From positions 310,001 to 374,000 of the forward strand of contig CBDHFN010000003.1 in the NCBI GenBank assembly GCA_965262605.1: 64,000 nucleotides of DNA, in the 5' to 3' direction. The position numbers and the translations under genes were made by a program. Origin of the DNA: CBDHFN01 sp965262605 (GTDB lineage: Bacteria > Pseudomonadota > Alphaproteobacteria > JASGCL01). The notes under the pieces are model-generated. The model saw only the letters and a list, made by a program, of their open reading frames with translations, was not told the origin of the DNA and ran no database searches. Shown here piece by piece: positions 17,185 through 24,795 of this stretch; position 1 is the first letter of the stretch, and every line of letters starts with the position of its first letter.

Positions 17185-17632
17185 AGAAATTCTTAACGAT
17201 TATTTAGCAATTTTGCGGCAAATGGATTTAATGAATCGCCGTTTTTCGGAAATTATTAAAATTGAACTTGACCGCAATAATATTTACGACTTAAAACCAG
17301 ACCAAGCCATGTTGTTATTTTTAATCGGTGGCGATGAAGTTACCGCCACGGAAATTATGCAACGGGGCTATTATTCAGGCACAAATGTTTCGTATATTTG
17401 CCAAAAATTAAAACAATTTGATTATATTAATACGACTTTCGTTGAAAATGACAAACGGGCTGTGCATATTAAATTAACCAACAAAGGCGAACATTTATTT
17501 AAATTAATCAATGATGCTGTGGCGCGCCATACCAAACATTTTGAAGCAAATAAATTAAAATTTGAACAAATTAACTATGCTGTCTTGGTTTTACGGCGGA
17601 TTTATCAGTTATTGGGTGATTTTAAAATTTAA
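17177..17632 (+). CDS. MarR family winged-helix transcriptional regulator
   Basis: A 151-aa regulator with a winged helix: helix region DQAMLLFLIGG, helix-turn-helix around residues 52-75 (TEIMQRGYYSGTNVSYICQKL), wing with ENDKRAVHIKLTNKG and a C-terminal dimerisation helix. It resembles the LdtR/PetP-like MarR group common in alphaproteobacteria, which lies near diverse genes. The 8-bp overlap with mmsB indicates one transcript, so it may regulate its own operon. Ligand and targets are unknown. Confidence 0.8.
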   Translation: MSEEILNDYLAILRQMDLMNRRFSEIIKIELDRNNIYDLKPDQAMLLFLIGGDEVTATEIMQRGYYSGTNVSYICQKLKQFDYINTTFVENDKRAVHIKLTNKGEHLFKLINDAVARHTKHFEANKLKFEQINYAVLVLRRIYQLLGDFKI

Positions 17633-17654
17633 TTGTTGATTTTTTGCTTGTTTT

Positions 17655-19193
17655 ATGAATTATAGCTTTATGAGTAAAAATTTCTATATCACCACGCCGA
17701 TTTATTATGTTAACGACAAGCCCCATATTGGGCACGCATACACAAGCCTTGCATGTGATATTATGGCAAGATTTCGGCGATTCATGGGCGATAAGGTGCA
17801 TTTTTTATCGGGCACTGATGAACATGGGCAAAAAGTCGCCAAAGCCGCGCAATTAAAAAACATCAGCCCCAAGGAATTTACTGATATAGTGTCGCAAAAT
17901 TTTCGCGATTTACCGAAAATTATGGATTATACTATTGATGATTTTATTCGCACCACCGAACCGCGCCATTACAAAGCCTGTCAAGCTTTATGGCAAAAAT
18001 TATTGCAAAATGGCTGGATCTATAAAGGCGATTACCAAGGATGGTATGCCGTGCGTGATGAGGCTTATTACGGCGAAGACGAATTGACTATTAAGGACGG
18101 CAAGCATATTGCGCCTTCGGGGGCAGAATGCGAGTGGGTTGTGGAAGAAAGCTATTTTTTCAAATTATCGGCTTTTGGGGAAAAATTATTGGCATATTAC
18201 CAAGCAAATCCCGATTTTATTCAACCCCAAAGCCGCCGTAATGAAGTTATATCCTTTGTCAAGGGTGGCTTAAATGACTTATCGGTTTCGCGCACTTCGT
18301 TTAGTTGGGGCGTGCCCGTGCCCAATGATGATAAACATATTATGTATGTTTGGCTAGACGCGCTGACAAATTATATGACTGCTTTGGGTTTTCCTGATGA
18401 ATCAAGCGCGTTATATCAACAATTCTGGCCCGCATCACTGCATATTGTCGGCAAGGATATAGTGCGGTTTCACGCGGTTTATTGGCCCGCTTTTTTAATG
18501 GCGGCACAATTGCCGATTCCCCATAAAGTCTTTGCCCATGGCTGGTGGACGAACGAAGGGCAAAAAATTTCAAAATCTTTGGGTAATGTTATTGACCCGT
18601 TGGCGTTGGTTGACCAATATGGTTTGGACGCAACAAGATATTTTTTAATGCGTGAAGTGCCTTTTGGTGCAGATGGCGATTTTTCGCATCACGCCATGGT
18701 GAATCGCATTAACCATGATTTAGCCAATGATTTAGGGAATTTAGCGATGCGCACGCTGGCTTTTATTGCCAAAAATGCCGATGGAGAAATGCCGAAAATC
18801 CATGAATTAAACCATGAAGACCAAGAAATTTTGCAAAAATCTGCCAATTTAATCCATATTGTTGAATTAAAATTATCCGCGCAAGAATTTCACCGTGCCT
18901 TAGAAGAAATTTGGGCAGTCATCGGTGATGCGAATCGTTATATTGACAAGGTGGCGCCTTGGGCTTTAAAGAAAACTGATACCGCCCGTATGGCATCGGT
19001 TTTAGGGGTTTTATGCGAAGTTATTAAACAAGTAAGCTTGATTTTACAACCTTTCATACCAAATGCTTGCGATAAATTATTGACGCAATTGGCGATTCCC
19101 GCCGATAAACGCACCAGTGAATTTTATTTAACCCCCATTGTTGCGGGCACAAAATTCCCTGCCCCCTTTGGCGTATTCCCAAGAATTAATTAA
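17655..19193 (+). CDS. metG: Methionyl-tRNA synthetase
   Basis: Charges tRNA-Met. The protein is 512 aa from ATG 17655; ATG 17670 (SKNFYITTPIYYVND) is an equally plausible start and gives the more usual N-terminus. The class I signatures are HIGHAYT near the N-terminus and KISKSLGN, a KMSKS variant with Ile, near residue 304. FLSGTDEHGQK and VWLDALTNY complete the active site. There are no zinc-knuckle cysteines in the connective domain and no C-terminal EMAP-type tRNA-binding domain, so this is the short form. Confidence 0.95.
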   Translation: MNYSFMSKNFYITTPIYYVNDKPHIGHAYTSLACDIMARFRRFMGDKVHFLSGTDEHGQKVAKAAQLKNISPKEFTDIVSQNFRDLPKIMDYTIDDFIRTTEPRHYKACQALWQKLLQNGWIYKGDYQGWYAVRDEAYYGEDELTIKDGKHIAPSGAECEWVVEESYFFKLSAFGEKLLAYYQANPDFIQPQSRRNEVISFVKGGLNDLSVSRTSFSWGVPVPNDDKHIMYVWLDALTNYMTALGFPDESSALYQQFWPASLHIVGKDIVRFHAVYWPAFLMAAQLPIPHKVFAHGWWTNEGQKISKSLGNVIDPLALVDQYGLDATRYFLMREVPFGADGDFSHHAMVNRINHDLANDLGNLAMRTLAFIAKNADGEMPKIHELNHEDQEILQKSANLIHIVELKLSAQEFHRALEEIWAVIGDANRYIDKVAPWALKKTDTARMASVLGVLCEVIKQVSLILQPFIPNACDKLLTQLAIPADKRTSEFYLTPIVAGTKFPAPFGVFPRIN

Positions 19194-19209
19194 AATGCAG
19201 GGCAAAATT

Positions 19210-19237
19210 TTGCAAATTTGTATGATTCTTGCATAAT
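19210..19237 (+). promoter_or_regulatory. Possible promoter for tolQRA
   Basis: TTGCAA (19210-19215), 16-bp spacer, CATAAT (19232-19237), in the 85-bp gap between metG and tolQ. It is the best -35/-10 match there; the tolQ ATG has an AGAG-type site nine bases upstream. Confidence 0.4.
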
Positions 19238-19278
19238 ATTCTTAATAAAAATACCACAACGAAAAAAAAGAGTATACC

Positions 19279-19980
19279 ATGCCGACAACCGCAGTTCAAG
19301 AAGTCACCACCCAAGCCATCAATAACCAAGTCAGTATTTTAGGATTATTTTTGCACGCAGATTGGGTGGTAAAAATCATCATGTTAGGGTTAATATTATT
19401 GTCCGTTTGGTGCTGGGCAGTAATTTTTGAAAAAACCCGATTATTAAAAAACCTTAATGACCGCGCCGACAGGTTTGAAGAAATTTTCTGGTCGGGTATT
19501 TCATTGGTGGAATTATATAATAAAATTGGCAAAACTGCCAAAGATCCCATCACGCTAATTTTTGCAACAGCGATGAGCGAACTTATGCGTGGCGGCGATA
19601 ATACCACGATGGGAATGCGGCTTGACCGCGCCATGCGCGCCACATATGGACGGCAAGTCGCGATTTTAGAACGCAATATTTCAGTATTGGGCACAACCGC
19701 CTCGGTTGCACCATTCATTGGCTTATTGGGCACAGTTTGGGGCATTATGAACAGCTTCACCGCGATTGCTGGTTCTAACCAAACATCCTTGGCAGTGGTG
19801 GCACCCGGTATAGCCGAAGCGTTATTTGCAACCGCAATTGGTTTATTTGCCGCCATTCCCGCCACTGTGGCGTATAATAAAATCAGCCATGATGTTGACA
19901 AACATTGCAACCGATTAGAAACCTTCATGGAAGAATTTACGATAATTGCCGAACGCAATATAACGGCAAACGGGAAATAA
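19279..19980 (+). CDS. tolQ: Tol-Pal system inner membrane protein TolQ
   Basis: A proton-motive-force-driven stator subunit of the Tol-Pal cell-envelope system. The 233-aa protein has an N-terminal membrane helix (about residues 28-50), a cytoplasmic domain, and two further helices around 135-158 and 170-190. The MotA/TolQ/ExbB signature NISVLGTTASVAPFIGLLGT and VAPGIAEALFATAIGL are clear. Gene order with tolR and tolA identifies it as TolQ and not ExbB. The stop is one base before tolR. Confidence 0.95.
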   Translation: MPTTAVQEVTTQAINNQVSILGLFLHADWVVKIIMLGLILLSVWCWAVIFEKTRLLKNLNDRADRFEEIFWSGISLVELYNKIGKTAKDPITLIFATAMSELMRGGDNTTMGMRLDRAMRATYGRQVAILERNISVLGTTASVAPFIGLLGTVWGIMNSFTAIAGSNQTSLAVVAPGIAEALFATAIGLFAAIPATVAYNKISHDVDKHCNRLETFMEEFTIIAERNITANGK

Positions 19981-19981
19981 A

Positions 19982-20422
19982 ATGGGCGCACAAATTTCTT
20001 CTTCTTCACGGGCGCGCGGGTCAAGACGCAAGAAAACTAACCCCATAACCCAAATAAATGTGACACCATTCGTTGATGTGATGTTGGTGTTATTGGTTGT
20101 ATTTATGATAACTGCTCCGTTGCTTACAGTGGGGGTGCCCGTGGATTTACCCAAAACTCAAGCGTCAAGCCTGCAAGGTTCAGAAGAAGTTTTATCCGTG
20201 TCAATACAAAAAGATGGTAAAATTTTTGTCGGCGAATCCGAAGTTGCTTTGGATAAATTAGGGGCAAAATTAAAAGCCATTAGCAATCAAAATACCCAAG
20301 CTAAAGTTTATGTCAGGGGCGACCAAGGCATCACCTATGGCAATATTTTGAAAGTCATGGGCGTCATTTCCAGCGCAGGTTTTAGCAAGGTTGCGCTTAT
20401 TTCTGAATCGTTAAATAAATAA
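19982..20422 (+). CDS. tolR: Tol-Pal system protein TolR
   Basis: The 146-aa partner of TolQ. It has a basic cytoplasmic N-terminus, one membrane helix at about residues 27-46 with the conserved proton-path aspartate in INVTPFVDVMLVLLVVFM, and a periplasmic ExbD/TolR domain with VYVRGDQGITYGNILKVM. Length and layout are normal for the family. It lies between tolQ and tolA with gaps of 1 and 2 bases. Confidence 0.95.
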   Translation: MGAQISSSSRARGSRRKKTNPITQINVTPFVDVMLVLLVVFMITAPLLTVGVPVDLPKTQASSLQGSEEVLSVSIQKDGKIFVGESEVALDKLGAKLKAISNQNTQAKVYVRGDQGITYGNILKVMGVISSAGFSKVALISESLNK

Positions 20423-20424
20423 AC

Positions 20425-21477
20425 ATGGGCAAATTTCAAACACTGCAAAGTTTTTGGCAAAAACATCCGAATTTAAGTCTGTCGGTTGTTTTGCATCTTT
20501 TTTTTCTGATATTATTTTTATTTGGCTTGCCCATCTTAAATACCCGTGATTATAGCACCCCGCCCCCGCCCCTTGATATTGAACTTATCAGCCCCGACCA
20601 AGTGCCAACAAAGAAATCACCCCCCGCGCTGGCAGCCAATAAAGAAGAATTGGCAAAACCTAAACCGATTGAAACCGCACCACCCACGCCAAGCCTGCCA
20701 CCAGAGCCATTAATTGAACCAGAAAAACCCAAAATCAACGATAAAATTCCAACGCCCGCCCCTAAACCAGACGCCAAACCTGAACCCGCCCCTAAAAAAC
20801 CTGAACCAAAGCCTGAACCTGCGCCCAAGCCAGATGTTAAGCCTGAACCCGCCCCCAAGCCCGAGGCAAAACCCGAGCCGACCCCTAAACCAGAGGCAAA
20901 ACCCGAACCCAAAAAGGAAGAACCTAAAAAATCCCCCGAACCACCCAAAGAAACCCCAACGCCACCGCAACGCCAAGACCCCAAACCCATTGCGGAAAAC
21001 CCCCCCGAAAAACAATCTATTAATCAAATTACATCAATATTAAAAACTTTGGATAAATTGAAAACAACTCCTGATTCTGCGGGCAAGGCGCTTGAAAATA
21101 AAGCCCTTAAAGCCGAAGATAAAGCAAGTAAAATCGTTGATGATGTGCAAAAAGGCGATAAAGACAGAATGGTTGCCACCGAAATTGATATTTTGCGTCA
21201 ACAATTATCGCAATGCTGGTCAATTCCCGCGGGCGCAAGGGATATAGATAAATTAGTCATTGAAATTGAACTGGAAATTAACCCAGATAAAAGCGTGCGC
21301 ACTAAAAAAATTAACGATACCAGCAGGTTAAGCGATCCGTTTTACCGCAATGCTGCCGAATCGGCTTTGCGGGCATTTGACCACCCGCTTTGCAAAACGC
21401 TTAAATTACCCGATGGAAAATATAATGAATGGAAAAACCTGATATTTTCCTTTGACCCCAAACGAATGGTGCAATAA
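20425..21477 (+). CDS. tolA: TolA-like cell envelope protein
   Basis: A 350-aa TonB/TolA-type protein that links the inner-membrane TolQR motor to outer-membrane partners. One membrane helix (around residues 18-38) is followed by a long Pro/Lys/Glu-rich region (about 45-195) with many KPEPAPKP-type units, then a predicted helical part and a C-terminal TonB/TolA-C domain (IDILRQQLSQCWSIPAGARD, around 253-272, to the end). The proline-rich spacer replaces the long alanine-rich helix of enterobacterial TolA. Position after tolR supports the name. tolB and pal do not follow; the next genes face the other way. Confidence 0.88.
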   Translation: MGKFQTLQSFWQKHPNLSLSVVLHLFFLILFLFGLPILNTRDYSTPPPPLDIELISPDQVPTKKSPPALAANKEELAKPKPIETAPPTPSLPPEPLIEPEKPKINDKIPTPAPKPDAKPEPAPKKPEPKPEPAPKPDVKPEPAPKPEAKPEPTPKPEAKPEPKKEEPKKSPEPPKETPTPPQRQDPKPIAENPPEKQSINQITSILKTLDKLKTTPDSAGKALENKALKAEDKASKIVDDVQKGDKDRMVATEIDILRQQLSQCWSIPAGARDIDKLVIEIELEINPDKSVRTKKINDTSRLSDPFYRNAAESALRAFDHPLCKTLKLPDGKYNEWKNLIFSFDPKRMVQ

Positions 21478-21479
21478 TT

Positions 21480-22067
21480 TTATCTTAAACCATCTTTACC
21501 GACAATTTCGCTAACTTGTAAACCGCCAATTCTTGGCAAGGGGCGACCCGAATCGGTGATACAAATCGCCACCATTATTTCATTGGCGCGCGGTGCATCG
21601 TGAATCGTGATTTCCATGGCATCAAAATGCGACCTGACAAAAGCGGCGTCTTTATGCCCCAATGGCACATCAAGAGTTTTCCCCATACAGCCCATTTTTT
21701 TTGCCGAAGGCACTAATGATGCCCCCTTTTCAACGGCTTCACGCAAGGTTTTACCCATTTTAGGATGAAGAATTGCCGCCGCATGTTCCAATTCGCCATT
21801 TTCGCCGACCATGGCAGCTTTGCCATAGCTTTGGGCTTCACTGGGTGCAATGCCAAGGGCGGCAACGCATTTCTGCCCTAAAATCGCGCCTAATTCTTCG
21901 CCAATATCCATTAAATCGTCAAGATTTTCGCTATATTTTCCAGCAAATGGGTTGGCGATGACCGCGACAGCTGACGCTCTTTTGGTGGGGTGCGCTAAAA
22001 CTTTACCCATTTCCATAAAAATTTCTTCAACCGATACGACTAATTTTCTAATTTGCAATTTGCTCAT
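21480..22067 (-). CDS. DUF1185 'amino acid synthesis' family protein, copy 2
   Basis: A 195-aa protein of the DUF1185/AA_synth family, whose biochemical role is not established. Family marks include ANPFAGKYSENL, GENGELEHAAAILHPKMG, LVPSAKKMG and VRSHFDAMEITIHDAPRANE. It is a clear paralogue of the upstream gene, with which it overlaps by ATGA (22064-22067). There is no signal peptide. Its end is two bases from the end of convergent tolA, leaving no room for separate terminators. Confidence 0.8.
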   Translation of the reverse strand: MSKLQIRKLVVSVEEIFMEMGKVLAHPTKRASAVAVIANPFAGKYSENLDDLMDIGEELGAILGQKCVAALGIAPSEAQSYGKAAMVGENGELEHAAAILHPKMGKTLREAVEKGASLVPSAKKMGCMGKTLDVPLGHKDAAFVRSHFDAMEITIHDAPRANEIMVAICITDSGRPLPRIGGLQVSEIVGKDGLR

Positions 22068-22648
22068 CGCAAGCCATCCTTTCCTTGAATTTCTGAAACT
22101 GCTAAACCGCCCGCACGATTATGAATTCTTGCCCCAGTTGTCATGACCAAGGCAAGCAGTATTTCGTCTTTATGCGGGGCATCGTGAATATAAACTTCCA
22201 TGGAATCAAAATGCGAACGGACATATGAGGCGTTAATATGGGTGATGGGCACATCAAGCCTTGTGCCCATGCCGCCGACTTTCTTTGCCGAAGGCACAAT
22301 TGCCATGGCATCGCCCAATAATTCACGCATCGCATAACCGCCCGGCAAATGCCATAAAGCCCCATGTTCAAGTTCGCCATTTTCACCAATTAAAGCACCT
22401 TTACCATAACCTTCAATAACGCGGGGGTCGCCACCCAAAGCGTCAATCATCTGCCCCGCCATTTTTAAACCCAAGGGTTTTAAATCATTCATAAAATCTG
22501 TGATATTCTCAACATATCGTCCAGCAAATGGATTAGTAATCACGCTTAAACTAGCGGCGCGCCGATGCACCCGTGCGGGTTTGGGACCAAATTCGTGAAA
22601 AATTTCTTCGCATATCACGATGCTTTTGCGGATAATAATGTTGTTCAT
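22064..22648 (-). CDS. DUF1185 'amino acid synthesis' family protein, copy 1
   Basis: A 194-aa paralogue of the following gene with the same landmarks in the same order: TNPFAGRYVENI, GENGELEHGALWHLPGG, IVPSAKKVG, VRSHFDSMEVYIHDAPHKDE and a shared C-terminal GKDGLR. The two copies probably form a heteromer, by analogy with tandem pairs of this family; that is inference. It is the first gene of the pair. The 169-bp gap upstream (22649-22817) is very AT-rich, and I see no clear element there apart from space for a promoter. Confidence 0.8.
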   Translation of the reverse strand: MNNIIIRKSIVICEEIFHEFGPKPARVHRRAASLSVITNPFAGRYVENITDFMNDLKPLGLKMAGQMIDALGGDPRVIEGYGKGALIGENGELEHGALWHLPGGYAMRELLGDAMAIVPSAKKVGGMGTRLDVPITHINASYVRSHFDSMEVYIHDAPHKDEILLALVMTTGARIHNRAGGLAVSEIQGKDGLR

Positions 22649-22817
22649 TCGCGTTTCTCAATTAATATTGTCGTATTATAGCTGAATATACTCAATTTTT
22701 CAAGCTAATTTATTTTTAGGACATTCCCTATTTTTTATTTGATTAATTTATAATTTTTAAATATTTTAATAATCATTAAATTCGTTTAATTCTTGCAATT
22801 TGAAAAATTATTATTTC

Positions 22818-23216
22818 TTAATCAATTAAATCAAAATAATGCTTATGGTTATTATTCGTGCATTGCACGATAAAATCAGGGGGTTTGGGTAAATAATCAC
22901 CCCCTAAATTACTCCATTCGCATAAAATATGATGGGTGGCGATTAATTCATCAAGCCCCAATTCCAAAATTTCTGAAGGGTGTTTTATGCGATATAAATC
23001 GCCATGAATAATGCCATGATATGCGATGATTAAATTAAAACTGGGGCTTGGCACGATTAAATCGGGGTTTGCAAAATAATCTTGCAATATTTGTTTGATA
23101 AGCGTGGTTTTGCCGCTGCCTAATTCACCAATAAAGCCAATGAATAAGGGGTGTTCGGATTTTTTTATGCGCTTAATTATTTCATTAACAATTAATTGGT
23201 TATTATCAAATCGCAT
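22818..23216 (-). CDS. tsaE: tRNA t6A biosynthesis ATPase TsaE
   Basis: A 132-aa P-loop ATPase that works with TsaB and TsaD to make N6-threonylcarbamoyladenosine at position 37 of ANN-decoding tRNAs. The Walker A motif GELGSGKTTLIKQIL begins near residue 29, then VPSPSFNLI and HGDLYRI, where the family has the switch and conserved aspartate. The length is normal, though the C-terminus is short. It is last in ilvH-glpX-tsaE, with one base between the glpX stop and its ATG. Confidence 0.9.
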   Translation of the reverse strand: MRFDNNQLIVNEIIKRIKKSEHPLFIGFIGELGSGKTTLIKQILQDYFANPDLIVPSPSFNLIIAYHGIIHGDLYRIKHPSEILELGLDELIATHHILCEWSNLGGDYLPKPPDFIVQCTNNNHKHYFDLID

Positions 23217-23217
23217 A

Positions 23218-24174
23218 TTATTTCACAAGATTATGGCTAAATTTCATGCCGTCTTGATTGATGATAAGCATCGGCACGCGCCAATATTGTGGTGTTTTCA
23301 CAATACCATTGCCATGAATTAAGCCCTTGGTAATGCCTGCGGCAAAAAAACAAGCCTTATTATCCGCGACTAATTGCTGGGCGGTATAAAATTTCTGGGT
23401 ATTTAAACCAAATTTGCGAATATTATCCGATTCTGCTTGGCTTAACGGATTAAATCTGCCAAAATATTCACAACCTAAAACATTCGCCGCCGCCGCGCAT
23501 AATACGCCTTCGGGCGTGCCGCCGATGCCTAATAAAGCGTCATATTCATTGCCCGATTGCATCGCCAAAATTGCCCCCGAGACATCGCCCGCATCATACC
23601 AAGCCACCGAGCACCCCAAATTTAAAACTTCGGCGCGCAATGATTTATGCCGTTCTTTATTTAACATATAAATTTTCAAATCCCTTAAATCCTTGCCTTT
23701 GGCTTTGGCAACTAATTTTAATTGCGTGCTTATCGGGCTATAAGGATCAATTTTACCAAAAACTTCCTTACCATAAACAATTTTATCCATATAAAAACTG
23801 GGACCGACATCAAACATCGCGCCCGCTTTTGCCACTGCCAGCACGCTTAGGCTATTGCCTAAACCATTGGCTAAATAAGTCGTGCATTCCAAGGGGTCAA
23901 CGGCAATGTCATATTTTTGCATGATTTTGGAGTTCTGGCGCGCTCCGCCGACTAATTCCCCATTATATAATTGCGGGGCTTCGTCTTTTTCGCCTTCACC
24001 GATGATGATTTTACCATGAAAATTGCGAATTTTATTAAGTTCCGCGCGTAAGGCATCAACTGATAATTGGTCGGCATGGTCTTTATCACCGCGTCCCCAA
24101 TCTTGATAAGCCGCCACAGCAGCACAAGCCACAGCATGGCTAATTTTTTTAATCGGCAAGAAATTATCAGGCAT
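23218..24174 (-). CDS. glpX: Class II fructose-1,6-bisphosphatase
   Basis: Dephosphorylates fructose 1,6-bisphosphate in gluconeogenesis. The 318-aa protein shows the GlpX pattern: GRGDKDHADQLSVDALRAEL, the metal-binding IIIGEGEKDEAPQL, DPLECTTYLANGLGNSLSVL, and LLGIGGTPEGVL near residue 217. In the metal-site motif that usually reads DP-(I/L/V)-(D/E)-G-T, a cysteine replaces the glycine (codon TGC). It overlaps ilvH by 8 bp. No class I Fbp is in the window. Confidence 0.93.
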   Translation of the reverse strand: MPDNFLPIKKISHAVACAAVAAYQDWGRGDKDHADQLSVDALRAELNKIRNFHGKIIIGEGEKDEAPQLYNGELVGGARQNSKIMQKYDIAVDPLECTTYLANGLGNSLSVLAVAKAGAMFDVGPSFYMDKIVYGKEVFGKIDPYSPISTQLKLVAKAKGKDLRDLKIYMLNKERHKSLRAEVLNLGCSVAWYDAGDVSGAILAMQSGNEYDALLGIGGTPEGVLCAAAANVLGCEYFGRFNPLSQAESDNIRKFGLNTQKFYTAQQLVADNKACFFAAGITKGLIHGNGIVKTPQYWRVPMLIINQDGMKFSHNLVK

Positions 24175-24721
24175 GAATTATTCCATTACCCCGCGCCATA
24201 GCCACCACGCCCGAACGGGCAATTTCAATTTCGCCCAATTCGGCGATTAAATCAATAAAAGCCGTAATTTTTTCGGGGCTACCCGCTAATTGAAAAATCA
24301 AACTATCGCGGGTTGTATCGGTGATGATTGATTTGAAAATATCCGCATATCGCAAGGATTCGGCGCGTTTTTCACCAATGGCGACTAATTTAATCAAGGC
24401 AACTTCTTTGGCAATAAATGCGCCATCAGTGGTTAAATCATGGACTTCATGCACGGGGATAAGCCGTGATAATTGCGCCTTAATTTGATTAATAATATTG
24501 GCGGTGCCATTGGTAACCACGGTGATTCGTGAAGTATTATCATCGCGCGACATGGCGGATACGGTTAAGCTGTCAATATTATAGCCGCGCCCAGAAAATA
24601 AACCAATGACTCGCGCCAAGACACCGGGTTCATTATCAACAATCACCGACAGAACATGGGTTGCCACAATCTGATGCTGGTTGACTATATCATAAGCGGA
24701 TAAGGGTTTGTTTTTTGCCAT
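24167..24721 (-). CDS. ilvH: Acetolactate synthase small (regulatory) subunit
   Basis: The regulatory subunit of acetohydroxyacid synthase in branched-chain amino acid synthesis; it binds valine through an N-terminal ACT domain. In this 184-aa protein, HVLSVIVDNEPGVLARVIGL starts near residue 18 and GRGYNIDSLTVS follows, then the C-terminal domain with ELALIKL-type VALIKLVAIGEKR. ilvB, the catalytic partner, is not adjacent; instead the stop of the giant adhesin gene lies 74 bases upstream of the ilvH start. Confidence 0.94.
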   Translation of the reverse strand: MAKNKPLSAYDIVNQHQIVATHVLSVIVDNEPGVLARVIGLFSGRGYNIDSLTVSAMSRDDNTSRITVVTNGTANIINQIKAQLSRLIPVHEVHDLTTDGAFIAKEVALIKLVAIGEKRAESLRYADIFKSIITDTTRDSLIFQLAGSPEKITAFIDLIAELGEIEIARSGVVAMARGNGIIHA

Positions 24722-24795
24722 TTTATACTCATATATTCTTTAATTCCCCATAATCATATTGCATAAAAATTATTTTTGCAATATTTTTTTTGGTT

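Noticed and set aside
20550..21043. Long antisense and shifted-frame ORFs rich in Gly/Phe or Pro/Asn across tolA
   Set aside because: They are shadows of the Pro/Lys/Glu-rich codon repeats of tolA; composition mirrors the repeat and no start context supports them.
24740..24792. Hairpin with T-run between ilvH and the adhesin stop as a terminator
   Set aside because: The ATTGCA/TGCAAT stem is AT-rich with a bulge, and its T-run is on the plus strand, while both neighbouring genes run on the minus strand.
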